From: Bacteroidota bacterium
GTDB lineage: Bacteria > Bacteroidota > Bacteroidia > Bacteroidales > SZUA-534
Reading direction: 5' to 3'
Assembly (NCBI GenBank): GCA_020047835.1
Contig: JAIFNJ010000090.1
Span: forward strand, 1-24,203
Length of the DNA stretch: 24,203 nucleotides
The notes below the pieces were generated by a model. That model ran no database searches, had not been told where the DNA came from, and worked only from the letters and a program-made list of their open reading frames with translations. Positions 1 to 7,822 of the stretch are shown piece after piece. Made by a program: the position numbers and the translations under genes. Every line of letters starts with the position of its first letter. The stretch's first letter is position 1.

Positions 1-1065
1 TCAGTGCTGGTAATTGGAGCCTGGAATTATCCGTATCAGCTTTCGTTAGTTCCGGCTGTATCAGCAATAGCTGCTGGAAATACGGTTATTATTAAGCCCA
101 GTGAATTGGCGGCTAACACTTCAAAAGCAATGGCTCAGATATTAAACAATTCGTTCGACTCAGAATATTTATATGTGCAGGAGGGAGGAGTAGTCGAAAC
201 TACCGAATTATTGGAGCAAAAATTCGATAAAATATTTTTTACCGGTAGTACTCCAGTAGGGAAATTGGTTTATCAGGCTGCAGCAAAGCAGCTAACCCCT
301 GTTACGCTTGAATTGGGTGGAAAAAGCCCGGCTTTTGTATTTCCAGATACCAATTTAGATGTTACTGCACGCCGATTAGTTTGGGGTAAATTCCTAAATG
401 CAGGTCAAACATGTGTAGCACCAGATTATTTAATGGTGCATAAAAGTGTTGAAGAAGCTTTGTTATTGAAAATGAAAGAATATATCCTTCAGTTTTTTGG
501 ATTAGATGCTAGCCAAAGCGAAAGCTACGTGCGAATTATCAATGCCCGTAATTTTGATCGGTTGGTTACACTTATAAATGCTGAAAAAATATATTGCGGT
601 GGTAAAACTAATCGCGAAAGCTTGTTTATTGAACCTACCATTCTGAGAAACGTAAATTTTGAGGATGTGGTAATGCAGGATGAAATTTTTGGACCCATTC
701 TGCCAGTAATTTCATTTACCGATGCGGAACAGGCTGTTGCAGCGGTTAAAAAATTTGAAAAACCATTAGCATTGTATGTTTTTACTAAAAATGAAAATAA
801 CAGCGACTTTGTATTGAATAACCTTTCGTTTGGCGGAGGCTGTATCAACGATACCGTAATGCATTTGGCAAACAGTTATTTGCCATTTGGTGGTGTGGGC
901 CATTCGGGCATGGGCAACTACCACGGTAAATTTGGGTTCGATTGTTTTTCTCATAAAAAAAGCATCCTGAAAAAGGGCTTTAGCTTTGAGCCTCTGTTTA
1001 AATACCCACCTTACACCAGTGATAAATTGAACTGGATTCGTAGGATTATGGCCATCTCAAAGTAA
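1..1065 (+). CDS. Aldehyde dehydrogenase, class 3-like (5' truncated by window edge)
   Basis: NAD(P)-dependent oxidation of an aldehyde to the acid; the physiological substrate cannot be told from sequence. The reading frame is open from base 1, so the gene starts upstream; roughly 100 N-terminal residues are missing compared with the usual 450-470. Counting from the GTG at base 4, visible motifs are GAWNYP (5-10), AAGNT and KPSE for cofactor binding, FTGSTPVGK (79-87), the general base Glu103 in ELGGKSP, and the catalytic Cys137 in GQTCVAPDY. The C-terminal FGGVGHSGMGNYHGKFGF block is typical of ALDH3-type enzymes. The end TAA lies just before a hairpin shared with the convergent mnmA gene. 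The family call is secure. Confidence 0.95.
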   Translation, partial: SVLVIGAWNYPYQLSLVPAVSAIAAGNTVIIKPSELAANTSKAMAQILNNSFDSEYLYVQEGGVVETTELLEQKFDKIFFTGSTPVGKLVYQAAAKQLTPVTLELGGKSPAFVFPDTNLDVTARRLVWGKFLNAGQTCVAPDYLMVHKSVEEALLLKMKEYILQFFGLDASQSESYVRIINARNFDRLVTLINAEKIYCGGKTNRESLFIEPTILRNVNFEDVVMQDEIFGPILPVISFTDAEQAVAAVKKFEKPLALYVFTKNENNSDFVLNNLSFGGGCINDTVMHLANSYLPFGGVGHSGMGNYHGKFGFDCFSHKKSILKKGFSFEPLFKYPPYTSDKLNWIRRIMAISK

Positions 1066-1081
1066 CATTTGGATAATTTCA

Positions 1082-1117
1082 TGGAAAGATGAGAATTATT
1101 TCATTTTCATCTTTCCA
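1082..1117. terminator. Hairpin between convergent genes, probable bidirectional terminator
   Basis: Bases 1082-1096 pair with 1103-1117 over 15 positions (one G-T wobble) around a six-base loop. It lies 17 bases after the aldehyde dehydrogenase stop and 46 bases after the mnmA stop on the other strand. Neither side has a strong T tract, so the terminator role is inferred from position and stem strength. Confidence 0.6.
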
Positions 1118-1162
1118 ATAATCCCAGCCTAAGGTAGGTTGGCATTTTTCCAATATTACATT

Positions 1163-2254
1163 TTAACCCACTCGCTCAATCACGCCGCCGCCAACCAAGC
1201 AATCATCCTGATAAAAAACAGCTGATTGTCCGGGAGTAATGGAATCAATGGGATTATAATATTCAACTCTAAGCAATTTCCCTTCGAGGGTCATGCGGGC
1301 CATACCTCCTGGACTGCGATACCGTATTTTTGCCAGTACTTCTACTTCCGTATTAATATCCTGAAAACGCATCAGATTGAATTTTTCAACATAAAATAGT
1401 TTGCTGTGCAATTCATCGCGCGTTCCCAGAACCACTGTATTGGTGCGTGGAATAATTTGAGTAACATACATTGGCTGTCCTAATGCTATTTCTAGTCCTT
1501 TGCGTTGACCAATGGTATAATTCGGATATCCTTTGTGTTTTCCAACTACTTTACCTGCCGTATCAACAAATTCGCCAGGGCCAAACCGGGTTTCAAAATC
1601 AGGAACCCGCTCCCGTAGAAACCGGCGGTAATCGTTATCGGGAATAAAGCATATCTCCTGCGATTCGCGTTTTTTCGATAATTTTTCGTATCCTTTGTTA
1701 AAAGCTATTTCCCTAACTTCAGTTTTTAGCAATTCACCCAAAGGGAATAGGGTTCTTTTAAGATTCTCTTGGGTTAGACTCCACAAAAAATACGATTGAT
1801 CTTTTGTCGTATCTTTCCCTTTTTTTATAAAATACCGACCATTTTCTTCAATTACCTGAGCATAATGTCCGGTGGCAATAAATTCACAATTTAGTTCATC
1901 GGCTTTTTTAATTATTTCGCCCCATTTTATATCTGAATTGCAAACCACACAAGGATTTGGTGTTCGTCCGGCTAAATATTCACTTACAAAATTCGCAATT
2001 ACGGTACTTTCAAAATGTTTGCGGATATCTAATATCTGATGGGGAAATCCAAACTGGTCGGCAATGGCTTTGGCTTCAAATATAGCATCCACGTTGCAAC
2101 AACCCGTTTCTTTATCCATGCATGCTTTTGAAATATTATCCCAACTACGGAAGGTAACTCCTTCCAATTCATACCCTTGATCTATCAATAACATGGCCGC
2201 TACGGTACTATCAATCCCACCACTCATGGCCATTAAAACTCTTCCTTTACTCAT
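1163..2254 (-). CDS. mnmA: tRNA-specific 2-thiouridylase MnmA
   Basis: Adenylates and then thiolates uridine 34 at C2 in the tRNAs for Lys, Glu and Gln. The 363-residue protein begins with the PP-loop SGGIDST (residues 11-17) that binds ATP. It also has GRTPNPCVVC, GHYA, KDQSYFL, the ESQEICF motif with the second essential cysteine (Cys202), and GQRKGL in the C-terminal domain. The longest frame starts at a TTG at 2275. I chose the ATG at 2254 because it puts the PP-loop at the normal distance from the N-terminus. Where the E. coli enzyme has Asp99 and Cys102, this one has Cys102 and Cys105, making a CxxC pair (see findings). Length and motifs are complete. It may be co-transcribed with the MORN gene 114 bases upstream. 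Confidence 0.95.
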   Translation of the reverse strand: MSKGRVLMAMSGGIDSTVAAMLLIDQGYELEGVTFRSWDNISKACMDKETGCCNVDAIFEAKAIADQFGFPHQILDIRKHFESTVIANFVSEYLAGRTPNPCVVCNSDIKWGEIIKKADELNCEFIATGHYAQVIEENGRYFIKKGKDTTKDQSYFLWSLTQENLKRTLFPLGELLKTEVREIAFNKGYEKLSKKRESQEICFIPDNDYRRFLRERVPDFETRFGPGEFVDTAGKVVGKHKGYPNYTIGQRKGLEIALGQPMYVTQIIPRTNTVVLGTRDELHSKLFYVEKFNLMRFQDINTEVEVLAKIRYRSPGGMARMTLEGKLLRVEYYNPIDSITPGQSAVFYQDDCLVGGGVIERVG

Positions 2255-2331
2255 TAAAAATTTATTTGTATTCAATTATCTATCGGGGAAATAACAACGC
2301 ATCACTTGAAATGTTAATTTGGCAACTCCAC

Positions 2332-2345
2332 TTAGTAATTACTAA
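2332..2345. other. 14-base perfect palindrome between mnmA and the MORN-repeat gene
   Basis: TTAGTAATTACTAA is a perfect inverted repeat with no spacer, 77 bases upstream of the mnmA ATG and 23 bases after the end of the MORN gene. It could be a protein-binding site or chance in A+T-rich DNA. No promoter could be placed beside it. Confidence 0.25.
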
Positions 2346-2368
2346 TTGATAAATGCAAATTTTAATTG

Positions 2369-3175
2369 TTATCTTCCTCCGCGGAGCCAATCAATGTCGT
2401 TGTTATCTTGAGGACCTTCAATTTTATCTTTATTTTCAATCAATTCGCGCATTAAGTCATCGCTTTCCTGATCCGCTTCTGGTGAAACACCTTTTTTATA
2501 TTGATATACTTTTTCCAAACCTCCGTTTTCATTGTATTTAAACCAGGCTCCTTCCATTAAATCGTTGATGAATTTCCCTTCTTTATATACTTTTCCATCT
2601 TCAAAGTAGGATTTGGCATCGCCCTCTAGTTTTCCATTTATATAGGTCGATTCCCACATCAATGAGCCATCGGAATAATATTTCCTCCATGGTCCATTTT
2701 TAACACTGTCGGTCCAATGGGTTTCTTCCAATAATTTGCCTTCAGAAGTAAAGTTTTTAAAGGCACCGTGTTTTTTTCCTTTTTTATACGATTCTTGTAA
2801 ATAGCACTTATTATTATCGGAATAATACAACCAAATGCTGTCTTTTATTTGGCCAAAATACTTGCCTGTTGCAGCCACTTTACCATTTCGATGATACATA
2901 ATTGCTTGAGCCGATTCTCCATTTTTATCATAGGTCAATACGGCAAACAAATTTCCATAATTATCCCATCGTTTCAGCTCGCCTACCGGTTTGTTATCAA
3001 TAAAATAGGCTTCAAACTTAGGGTTGTTGTTTTGATAGGTTTTTTTCCAATATCCTTGTTTGTTACCATTGATATCGGTATAATTAACTAATGTGTCACC
3101 TTCCTGACCAACGTTTTGAGAATATATTTGTAACGTGATAACAGTAAAAAAGAATAATGAAAATGCCGTTTTCAT
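2369..3175 (-). CDS. Secreted MORN-repeat (YwqK-like) protein
   Basis: A 268-residue protein with an N-terminal signal peptide (MKTAFSLFFFTVITLQIYSQ, cleavage expected near residue 20). It is followed by about eight degenerate repeats of 20-24 residues with the pattern 'G-x-x-x-Y-x-x-x-G-x-x-x-x-x-G', for example KKGKKHGAFKNF, SVKNGPWRKYY, KLEGDAKSYF and LMEGAWFKY. This is the MORN-variant/YwqK architecture, common in exported Bacteroidota proteins. Automatic pipelines often label it 'toxin-antitoxin system YwqK family antitoxin', but nothing here supports an antitoxin role: there is no adjacent toxin and the protein is exported. The C-terminal 35 residues are acidic and end in DWLRGGR. Function unknown; a scaffold or binding role in the periplasm or outer membrane is possible. 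Confidence 0.85.
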   Translation of the reverse strand: MKTAFSLFFFTVITLQIYSQNVGQEGDTLVNYTDINGNKQGYWKKTYQNNNPKFEAYFIDNKPVGELKRWDNYGNLFAVLTYDKNGESAQAIMYHRNGKVAATGKYFGQIKDSIWLYYSDNNKCYLQESYKKGKKHGAFKNFTSEGKLLEETHWTDSVKNGPWRKYYSDGSLMWESTYINGKLEGDAKSYFEDGKVYKEGKFINDLMEGAWFKYNENGGLEKVYQYKKGVSPEADQESDDLMRELIENKDKIEGPQDNNDIDWLRGGR

Positions 3176-3241
3176 ACTAGTTTTTTTTTAATAAGTATTC
3201 AATTTATAAAGTCGCATTTGACTTTTATTTTTTTTTTTTTT

Positions 3242-3249
3242 CAAAAGTA
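3242..3249 (-). promoter_or_regulatory. Candidate -7 element for the MORN-repeat gene
   Basis: On the minus strand the bases read TACTTTTG, an exact match to the Bacteroidota -7 consensus TAnnTTTG, 66 bases before the ATG. I find no good TTTG at the expected upstream distance. A run of 14 A (minus strand) begins directly after the element. Confidence 0.4.
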
Positions 3250-3326
3250 GCAAGAAGATTGAAGTGTTGACCCATTCCAATGAATTATTCGTTAAAAGGA
3301 TTCAACAAAAAGGCAAAATTAGAAAA

Positions 3327-3362
3327 ACAAATGACGGATGGCCTTCCGGTTCCGTCATTTGT
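3327..3362 (-). terminator. Intrinsic terminator of the 4-alpha-glucanotransferase gene
   Basis: Bases 3327-3338 pair perfectly with 3351-3362 (12 bp) around a 12-base loop. On the minus strand the stem is followed by TTTTTCTAATTTT. It starts 23 bases after the malQ stop. This is a classic Rho-independent terminator. Confidence 0.85.
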
Positions 3363-3384
3363 AAAATCAGGTATAATGCATTAG

Positions 3385-6114
3385 TTATTCAATAGTTCGT
3401 CCTGATTCTTTAACCAGGATTTTTAACAATTTATTAAAATCAGTGGCTTTTTGTAGTTGTTCCATGCTCAGATGCATTCGGTATTTCCAATAATGTCTTG
3501 GATTTGCCGGTTCATTGATGCGTTCTCCATGGGTGTCTATGGAACGCAATTTTTCATCCATCGCCAATAAATCCTGAATAGGGAAAACGGTCCACATTGC
3601 TGGCGAATGAAGGTGTTGTACAATTATTTCTTTACAAACCCAAGGTTCAGCAAAGTATGGCATTTCGCCCCATTTTCCTAATTGTTGGTTATAAAAAAGT
3701 TGAGTGGCAGCCCGGTTCTCTTCCCACCATCCACGGATGGTAGCCATATCGTGCGTTGAAGTAGTGCAAACTGAAAGATAGGGTGCATCAGCCGGATGGG
3801 CAAACTGCTTTTTTGGATTCTTGGGCATCCGTTGAATCTCTAAACTCAGAATATCGAACTGGTTCATAACTTCAGGCACAGTGGCCGGAATCATGCCCAA
3901 ATCTTCGCCACAAATAAGCATGTTAGTTGCACTTACCAATGCAGGCAGTTTGGCAATGGCCTGGTGTTTCCAAAACTGTTCGTGGCGGTGATAAAAATAG
4001 TCGATGTAAATGCTATTGAGCTTGTCTTTTAGGTAACTATCTAACTCCTGATAAGAATAAGTTGAATGCATGGAAATGCGTGGGTGAAAATGATCGGGTT
4101 TATCTTTATCAGGCAAAAGCAATACCTCTGCGGCCAGTTTAATTAAGCCCCACATAATAGTGCTATCTTTTTCCGATAAGTCCTCAGGGCCGCCGGTTTT
4201 TACAAAATGATGATAAATCAATTGTTGATTGGCAAAATCTGGTTTCAATTCATAAATATTGTATTCCAATTCATTGAGATAAATTAGTCTGACTTCATCG
4301 GTATATTCCTTAAAAATTTGTTGCAAAAAATGACCACGGATGTAAGGATTGCAAAAACGATGGGTATCTGCCCATATACCTTTTGAATTCAATTCGCTGT
4401 GCGATAGGGGCAAAGCTGGCCTGAAATGCCCTAAGATTCCTTGCACCGCATCAATGGGAATTTCCCAAATACGGAAAAATCCTAAAATATGATCAATCCG
4501 GTATGCATCAAAGTATTCAGCCATTTTCGACAATCGGTTTCGCCACCATTGATACTGGTCTTTTGCCATCTCTTCCCAATTATAGGTAGGAAATCCCCAG
4601 TTTTGTCCATCAGCCGAAAAATCGTCGGGTGGTGCACCGGCTTGTCCATCAAAGTGATATAGTTTGGGTTCATACCAGGCATCGGCACTGTAGCGACTTA
4701 TACCAATTGGGATATCTCCTTTTAAAATTATTCCATGATCACGCCCGTATTCGCTGGCTTCTTTTAACTGCTGGTCTAAGTGATACTGAATAAAATACCA
4801 GAAAGCTATATCATCATATGTTTCCGACTTTTCATCTGTTAATTTTTTAATTTTTGATGGATTGTATTCTTTAAAATCGCCCCACTTGCTGAAATCGCTG
4901 GTTCCATTGGTATCGCGCAGGTATGAAAATGCTGCATAAGGAATTAGCCACGATGAATTATTTTTGAAAAAAGTTAAGAAGCTGTCGCTTTTTAAAAAGC
5001 TTTTTTTCTTTTCAGCAAACAACAATTTGCAGTAATTCAATTTCGCTCTTACAATTAATTCATAATCAACACTGGGCTTTTCATTCAATTCCTTCTGCAA
5101 CTTTTGATAATCGTCAAAAAGTGCTTCATCTTTAATTTTGCCGGATTTGAAGATATTTAGGAAAAGCGGATGCAAGGCAAAGACCGAAATGGCTTTGTAC
5201 GGATAAGAATCGAGAAATGATTGGGTTGATTGGGTATCATTCACAGGGAGTACCTGAATCATTTTTAGTCCGGTTTTGGAGGCCCAGTCAACCACCTTTT
5301 TCAAATCGGTAAATTCCCCAACCCCAAAACTATCTTTTGTACGGATTGAGAATACAGGTAAGCTAACACCAGCACCTTTCAAATGGTTATCTGGAAAACG
5401 GAACAATCCTTCGTTTATTTGATACAATCCTTCGTCTTCTTTCTTATCGAGTAAAGCCAATCGGTTGTTGCCTGCTTCCCAAATAACTTGTTCCGGATTG
5501 TTCCGGTCAACAATTATATATTTATAATCCAATATGGCTGGGACATTTTTTGCATTGATTGCAGCTTTCCATAAAGGAAAATCGGAACCGGTTAATGGCA
5601 ATGCATTTTTTGTTTCCCAATTTCCCAGTTCGGTGCAATTGCCAATAATTGCCAAAAACTGGTTTTTTGTAATTCGTGGGGCAGTAATTGTAAATGATAC
5701 TGCGCGCGTGGCTTTGGCCGGAAGCGCGAATTTTTTTTCCTGTGTTTTATCTCTTCGAAATATTACGTCGGTAAAAGCAGATGTAGTCCATGAAAATTGC
5801 ACATTATTGCCACCCGACCAAAGGTCTTTGATATGATAGCTGGCGTAACGGGCCGATGTAATTGAAAACTCTCTGTTTTTTCCATGTTCCCAAACTAACG
5901 AATGGCTTCCATCTTTTTTTAAGAAATATTTGTATGAAAAAGAGAGACGGTCCTCGTTAGAAACCTCTAATTCAATTTTCCATTTATTGGGAGCAATGCA
6001 TTGCATGGATAATGCATCTTCGGTTTTCCAACTTCCCAATGCGCTATGGGACCCAGTTACATTCAATACCTGCCCCCAATGAGTAGGGCAATAGCATTCT
6101 AACGAAATAATCAT
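3385..6114 (-). CDS. malQ: DPE2-type 4-alpha-glucanotransferase with two CBM20 domains
   Basis: Amylomaltase/disproportionating enzyme (GH77) that transfers glucan units between maltose, maltodextrins and glycogen-like polymers. At 909 residues it is much longer than bacterial MalQ (about 500-700). Two starch-binding CBM20-like domains lie at about residues 1-100 (GSHSALGSWK) and 137-235 (TELGNWETKNALPL). The GH77 domain starts near 247. The catalytic set is complete: nucleophile Asp541 in YRIDHILGFFR, acid/base Glu737 in CGEDLGMIP, and stabilising Asp789 in STHDMATIRGWW. Nucleophile and acid/base are about 196 residues apart, against 47 in Thermus MalQ. The extra ~150 residues match the insertion known from plant DPE2, which also has tandem CBM20. 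There is no signal peptide, so it is cytoplasmic. It has its own promoter and terminator. Confidence 0.95.
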   Translation of the reverse strand: MIISLECYCPTHWGQVLNVTGSHSALGSWKTEDALSMQCIAPNKWKIELEVSNEDRLSFSYKYFLKKDGSHSLVWEHGKNREFSITSARYASYHIKDLWSGGNNVQFSWTTSAFTDVIFRRDKTQEKKFALPAKATRAVSFTITAPRITKNQFLAIIGNCTELGNWETKNALPLTGSDFPLWKAAINAKNVPAILDYKYIIVDRNNPEQVIWEAGNNRLALLDKKEDEGLYQINEGLFRFPDNHLKGAGVSLPVFSIRTKDSFGVGEFTDLKKVVDWASKTGLKMIQVLPVNDTQSTQSFLDSYPYKAISVFALHPLFLNIFKSGKIKDEALFDDYQKLQKELNEKPSVDYELIVRAKLNYCKLLFAEKKKSFLKSDSFLTFFKNNSSWLIPYAAFSYLRDTNGTSDFSKWGDFKEYNPSKIKKLTDEKSETYDDIAFWYFIQYHLDQQLKEASEYGRDHGIILKGDIPIGISRYSADAWYEPKLYHFDGQAGAPPDDFSADGQNWGFPTYNWEEMAKDQYQWWRNRLSKMAEYFDAYRIDHILGFFRIWEIPIDAVQGILGHFRPALPLSHSELNSKGIWADTHRFCNPYIRGHFLQQIFKEYTDEVRLIYLNELEYNIYELKPDFANQQLIYHHFVKTGGPEDLSEKDSTIMWGLIKLAAEVLLLPDKDKPDHFHPRISMHSTYSYQELDSYLKDKLNSIYIDYFYHRHEQFWKHQAIAKLPALVSATNMLICGEDLGMIPATVPEVMNQFDILSLEIQRMPKNPKKQFAHPADAPYLSVCTTSTHDMATIRGWWEENRAATQLFYNQQLGKWGEMPYFAEPWVCKEIIVQHLHSPAMWTVFPIQDLLAMDEKLRSIDTHGERINEPANPRHYWKYRMHLSMEQLQKATDFNKLLKILVKESGRTIE

Positions 6115-6159
6115 AAAACGGCTATTATAAGTTTAACGCAAATGGGGGAATTTGTCCTC

Positions 6160-6189
6160 TAAAAGTACAAAAAGATTGGGTTTTAACAA
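6160..6189 (-). promoter_or_regulatory. Bacteroidota-type promoter for malQ
   Basis: On the minus strand, TTG (6187-6189) is followed after 19 bases by TACTTTTA (6160-6167), one mismatch from TAnnTTTG. It lies about 46 bases before the malQ ATG. Spacing and sequence fit the sigma-ABfr consensus. Confidence 0.6.
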
Positions 6190-6317
6190 GCGATTCAAAA
6201 TAATTTGATTAGAAAACGAAGCATTCAATTTTATCTGATAAAAGTAAGACGGGAGGTAACAGTTTTTTTATTTGGAAATAGGCATTGAATAATTTTATTG
6301 ATAAGGGAATGTTTATT

Positions 6318-6349
6318 TTTGTTTTAACAGTTGAAAATAATTACCTTTG
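6318..6349 (+). promoter_or_regulatory. Bacteroidota-type promoter for the T9SS-secreted protein gene
   Basis: TTTG (6318-6321), a 20-base spacer, then TACCTTTG (6342-6349): an exact match to both elements of the Bacteroidota consensus. Transcription should begin near 6355, giving an untranslated leader of about 155 bases before the ATG at 6512. Confidence 0.7.
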
Positions 6350-6511
6350 GATAACCGTAATCAAAAGATGCAAACTATTCATTATCAAAAGAATAAAATA
6401 ATCAAAGCTATGGTGGATGTTCAGAATTGATTGTTTTGAAAATTAACGGATAGTTTACCACTTGGATACAGCAATATAAATTGATTATCAAATTATTAAC
6501 AACATCAAATT

Positions 6512-7318
6512 ATGAAAACTTTAAAACTATTCTTCTTAATTTCACTTTTACTAGTTATACAAATTGTGTATTGCGATGTGATTCCTGATAACTCTCATTA
6601 TGTTGATAAATGTGTTAAAATTACCAACTTAAGCGATTATTCTGATATATCATTGATAGGTTATGTAGCTGAACCAATGTCAATTCCGGCCTATCTTATA
6701 ACTTCTACTGATTGTTTGAAAAAAGGGTATAAGTATAACGCGCTCCATATCTTCGCAGTGGAGAATTCCTATTTATCAGATAGAGACATCACAATAATTA
6801 ATTGGTTGAAGGATGATCATGCCATAAAGTCGAATATTCAAATTGAATGCAATGGAGAATATTTGCCTAATTCAAGTCCAATTTCATCCATAAATCAGTT
6901 TTACAGAATAGTAGGTTTTACCGAGACTTCAATGGTGCTCTATAAGTGGATGGAAGTGAATAAATTTAATAATGGAAAATTGGATTCAATAATTACCTAT
7001 ACCTATGAAGGTGATAGCACCTTGCTATCTAAAAAATTAATTTTAAAGGTTCCTTCAAATCAAAATAATTCAGCCATTGAGTTATATCCAAACCCTGTTA
7101 AAAAGAATTTTTATGTCAAATTAAATAACAATTATCAAGGGATTGTTTCAGTAAAAATGCATTCCAGTGATGGGAAAGTTGTTAGCATTTTAAATACAAA
7201 TAAATCGGAGAAATTGATTAATTATTCAATACCTGTGGAAAATCTATCAAAAGGGATCTATTTTGTTACAATTACAATGGGCGAGGCTATTGAAACAAAA
7301 AAAATATTCATTGATTAA
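6512..7318 (+). CDS. Secreted protein with T9SS type A C-terminal sorting domain
   Basis: A 268-residue exported protein of unknown function. A signal peptide covers about residues 1-21. The mature N-terminal domain (22-180) has three cysteines (Cys34, Cys68, Cys113) and mixed beta-strand character. The last 80 residues are a T9SS sorting domain: the YPNPV motif at 192-196, then beta-sandwich strands, SKGIYFVTI and the terminal KKIFID. The protein should therefore cross the outer membrane by type IX secretion and be released or fixed at the surface. The gene is unusually A+T-rich: hand counts of four 60-base lines give 23-30% G+C, against 45% in one malQ line. The four-helix membrane protein follows after 11 bases, so the two are probably co-transcribed. 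I do not recognise the N-terminal domain. Confidence 0.85.
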   Translation: MKTLKLFFLISLLLVIQIVYCDVIPDNSHYVDKCVKITNLSDYSDISLIGYVAEPMSIPAYLITSTDCLKKGYKYNALHIFAVENSYLSDRDITIINWLKDDHAIKSNIQIECNGEYLPNSSPISSINQFYRIVGFTETSMVLYKWMEVNKFNNGKLDSIITYTYEGDSTLLSKKLILKVPSNQNNSAIELYPNPVKKNFYVKLNNNYQGIVSVKMHSSDGKVVSILNTNKSEKLINYSIPVENLSKGIYFVTITMGEAIETKKIFID

Positions 7319-7329
7319 GGCTCAATCGG

Positions 7330-7683
7330 ATGGTTTATGAGTTTAGCTTTTTAAAAGCATTGTTGTTAACTATTTTTATTGAAACCTCTGTATTATTTCT
7401 TCTATTCAAGCTGGTTTATAAGTCAATACACATTAAAAAATGGCTTTTAGTACTAACTGGCATCCTGGCATCATTTTCAACTTTACCTTATTTGTGGTTT
7501 ATACTTCCAATGTTCGTTCATTCAGAATTATTTTATGTAATTGTTAGCGAAGCTTCAGCTGTATTATTGGAATCAGTAATTGTTTTGGGATTGCTGCGAA
7601 TAAGCTATAAAAAGGCATTTATTATTTCTTTTACTTGTAATATGACCTCATTCTTAATTGGATTATTAATAACTAAGATGTAA
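7330..7683 (+). CDS. Small four-helix membrane protein of unknown function
   Basis: A 117-residue hydrophobic protein with four likely transmembrane helices at about 9-28, 37-58, 68-90 and 95-115. Acidic residues sit inside the first and third helices (IFIETSVLF and AVLLESVIVL), and an aromatic/proline segment (LPYLWFILPMF) lies in the second. Membrane-buried Glu residues suggest ion coupling or an intramembrane interaction, but no family can be named with confidence. The ATG at 7330 lies 11 bases after the upstream T9SS-protein gene. Base composition is equally A+T-rich (27% G+C in one 60-base line). Length, hydropathy pattern and tight linkage argue that it is a real gene. Confidence 0.7.
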   Translation: MVYEFSFLKALLLTIFIETSVLFLLFKLVYKSIHIKKWLLVLTGILASFSTLPYLWFILPMFVHSELFYVIVSEASAVLLESVIVLGLLRISYKKAFIISFTCNMTSFLIGLLITKM

Positions 7684-7822
7684 AAATGTTGCACTTATAT
7701 TGATAAATAAATATTGCAATTTGGACCAATTTCCATGCTTGTAAAATATAGATTTTAAGTAAACTGTTTAAACGATTTAATTACCATTAGTTGGTTACTC
7801 TGGCTTTGGATGTGATGGTATA

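Larger units (their letters stand above)
6115..6511. other. A+T-rich divergent intergenic region
   Basis: This 397-base gap separates the divergent malQ (minus) and the T9SS-secreted protein gene (plus). It holds one convincing promoter in each direction (6160-6189 and 6318-6349). The plus-strand leader is about 155 bases. The only frame of note in it is a 20-codon ATG frame at 6368-6430 with no ribosome binding site, which I do not call a gene. I see no RNA gene or repeat. Confidence 0.6.

Noticed and set aside
2369..3175. Antitoxin of a toxin-antitoxin system (the common database label for YwqK-like proteins)
   Set aside because: The protein has a signal peptide and no toxin gene beside it. 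The neighbours are mnmA and malQ.
6368..6430. 20-codon ATG frame in the leader of the T9SS-protein gene
   Set aside because: No ribosome binding site, ordinary A+T-rich composition and no recognisable peptide. Such short frames are expected by chance.
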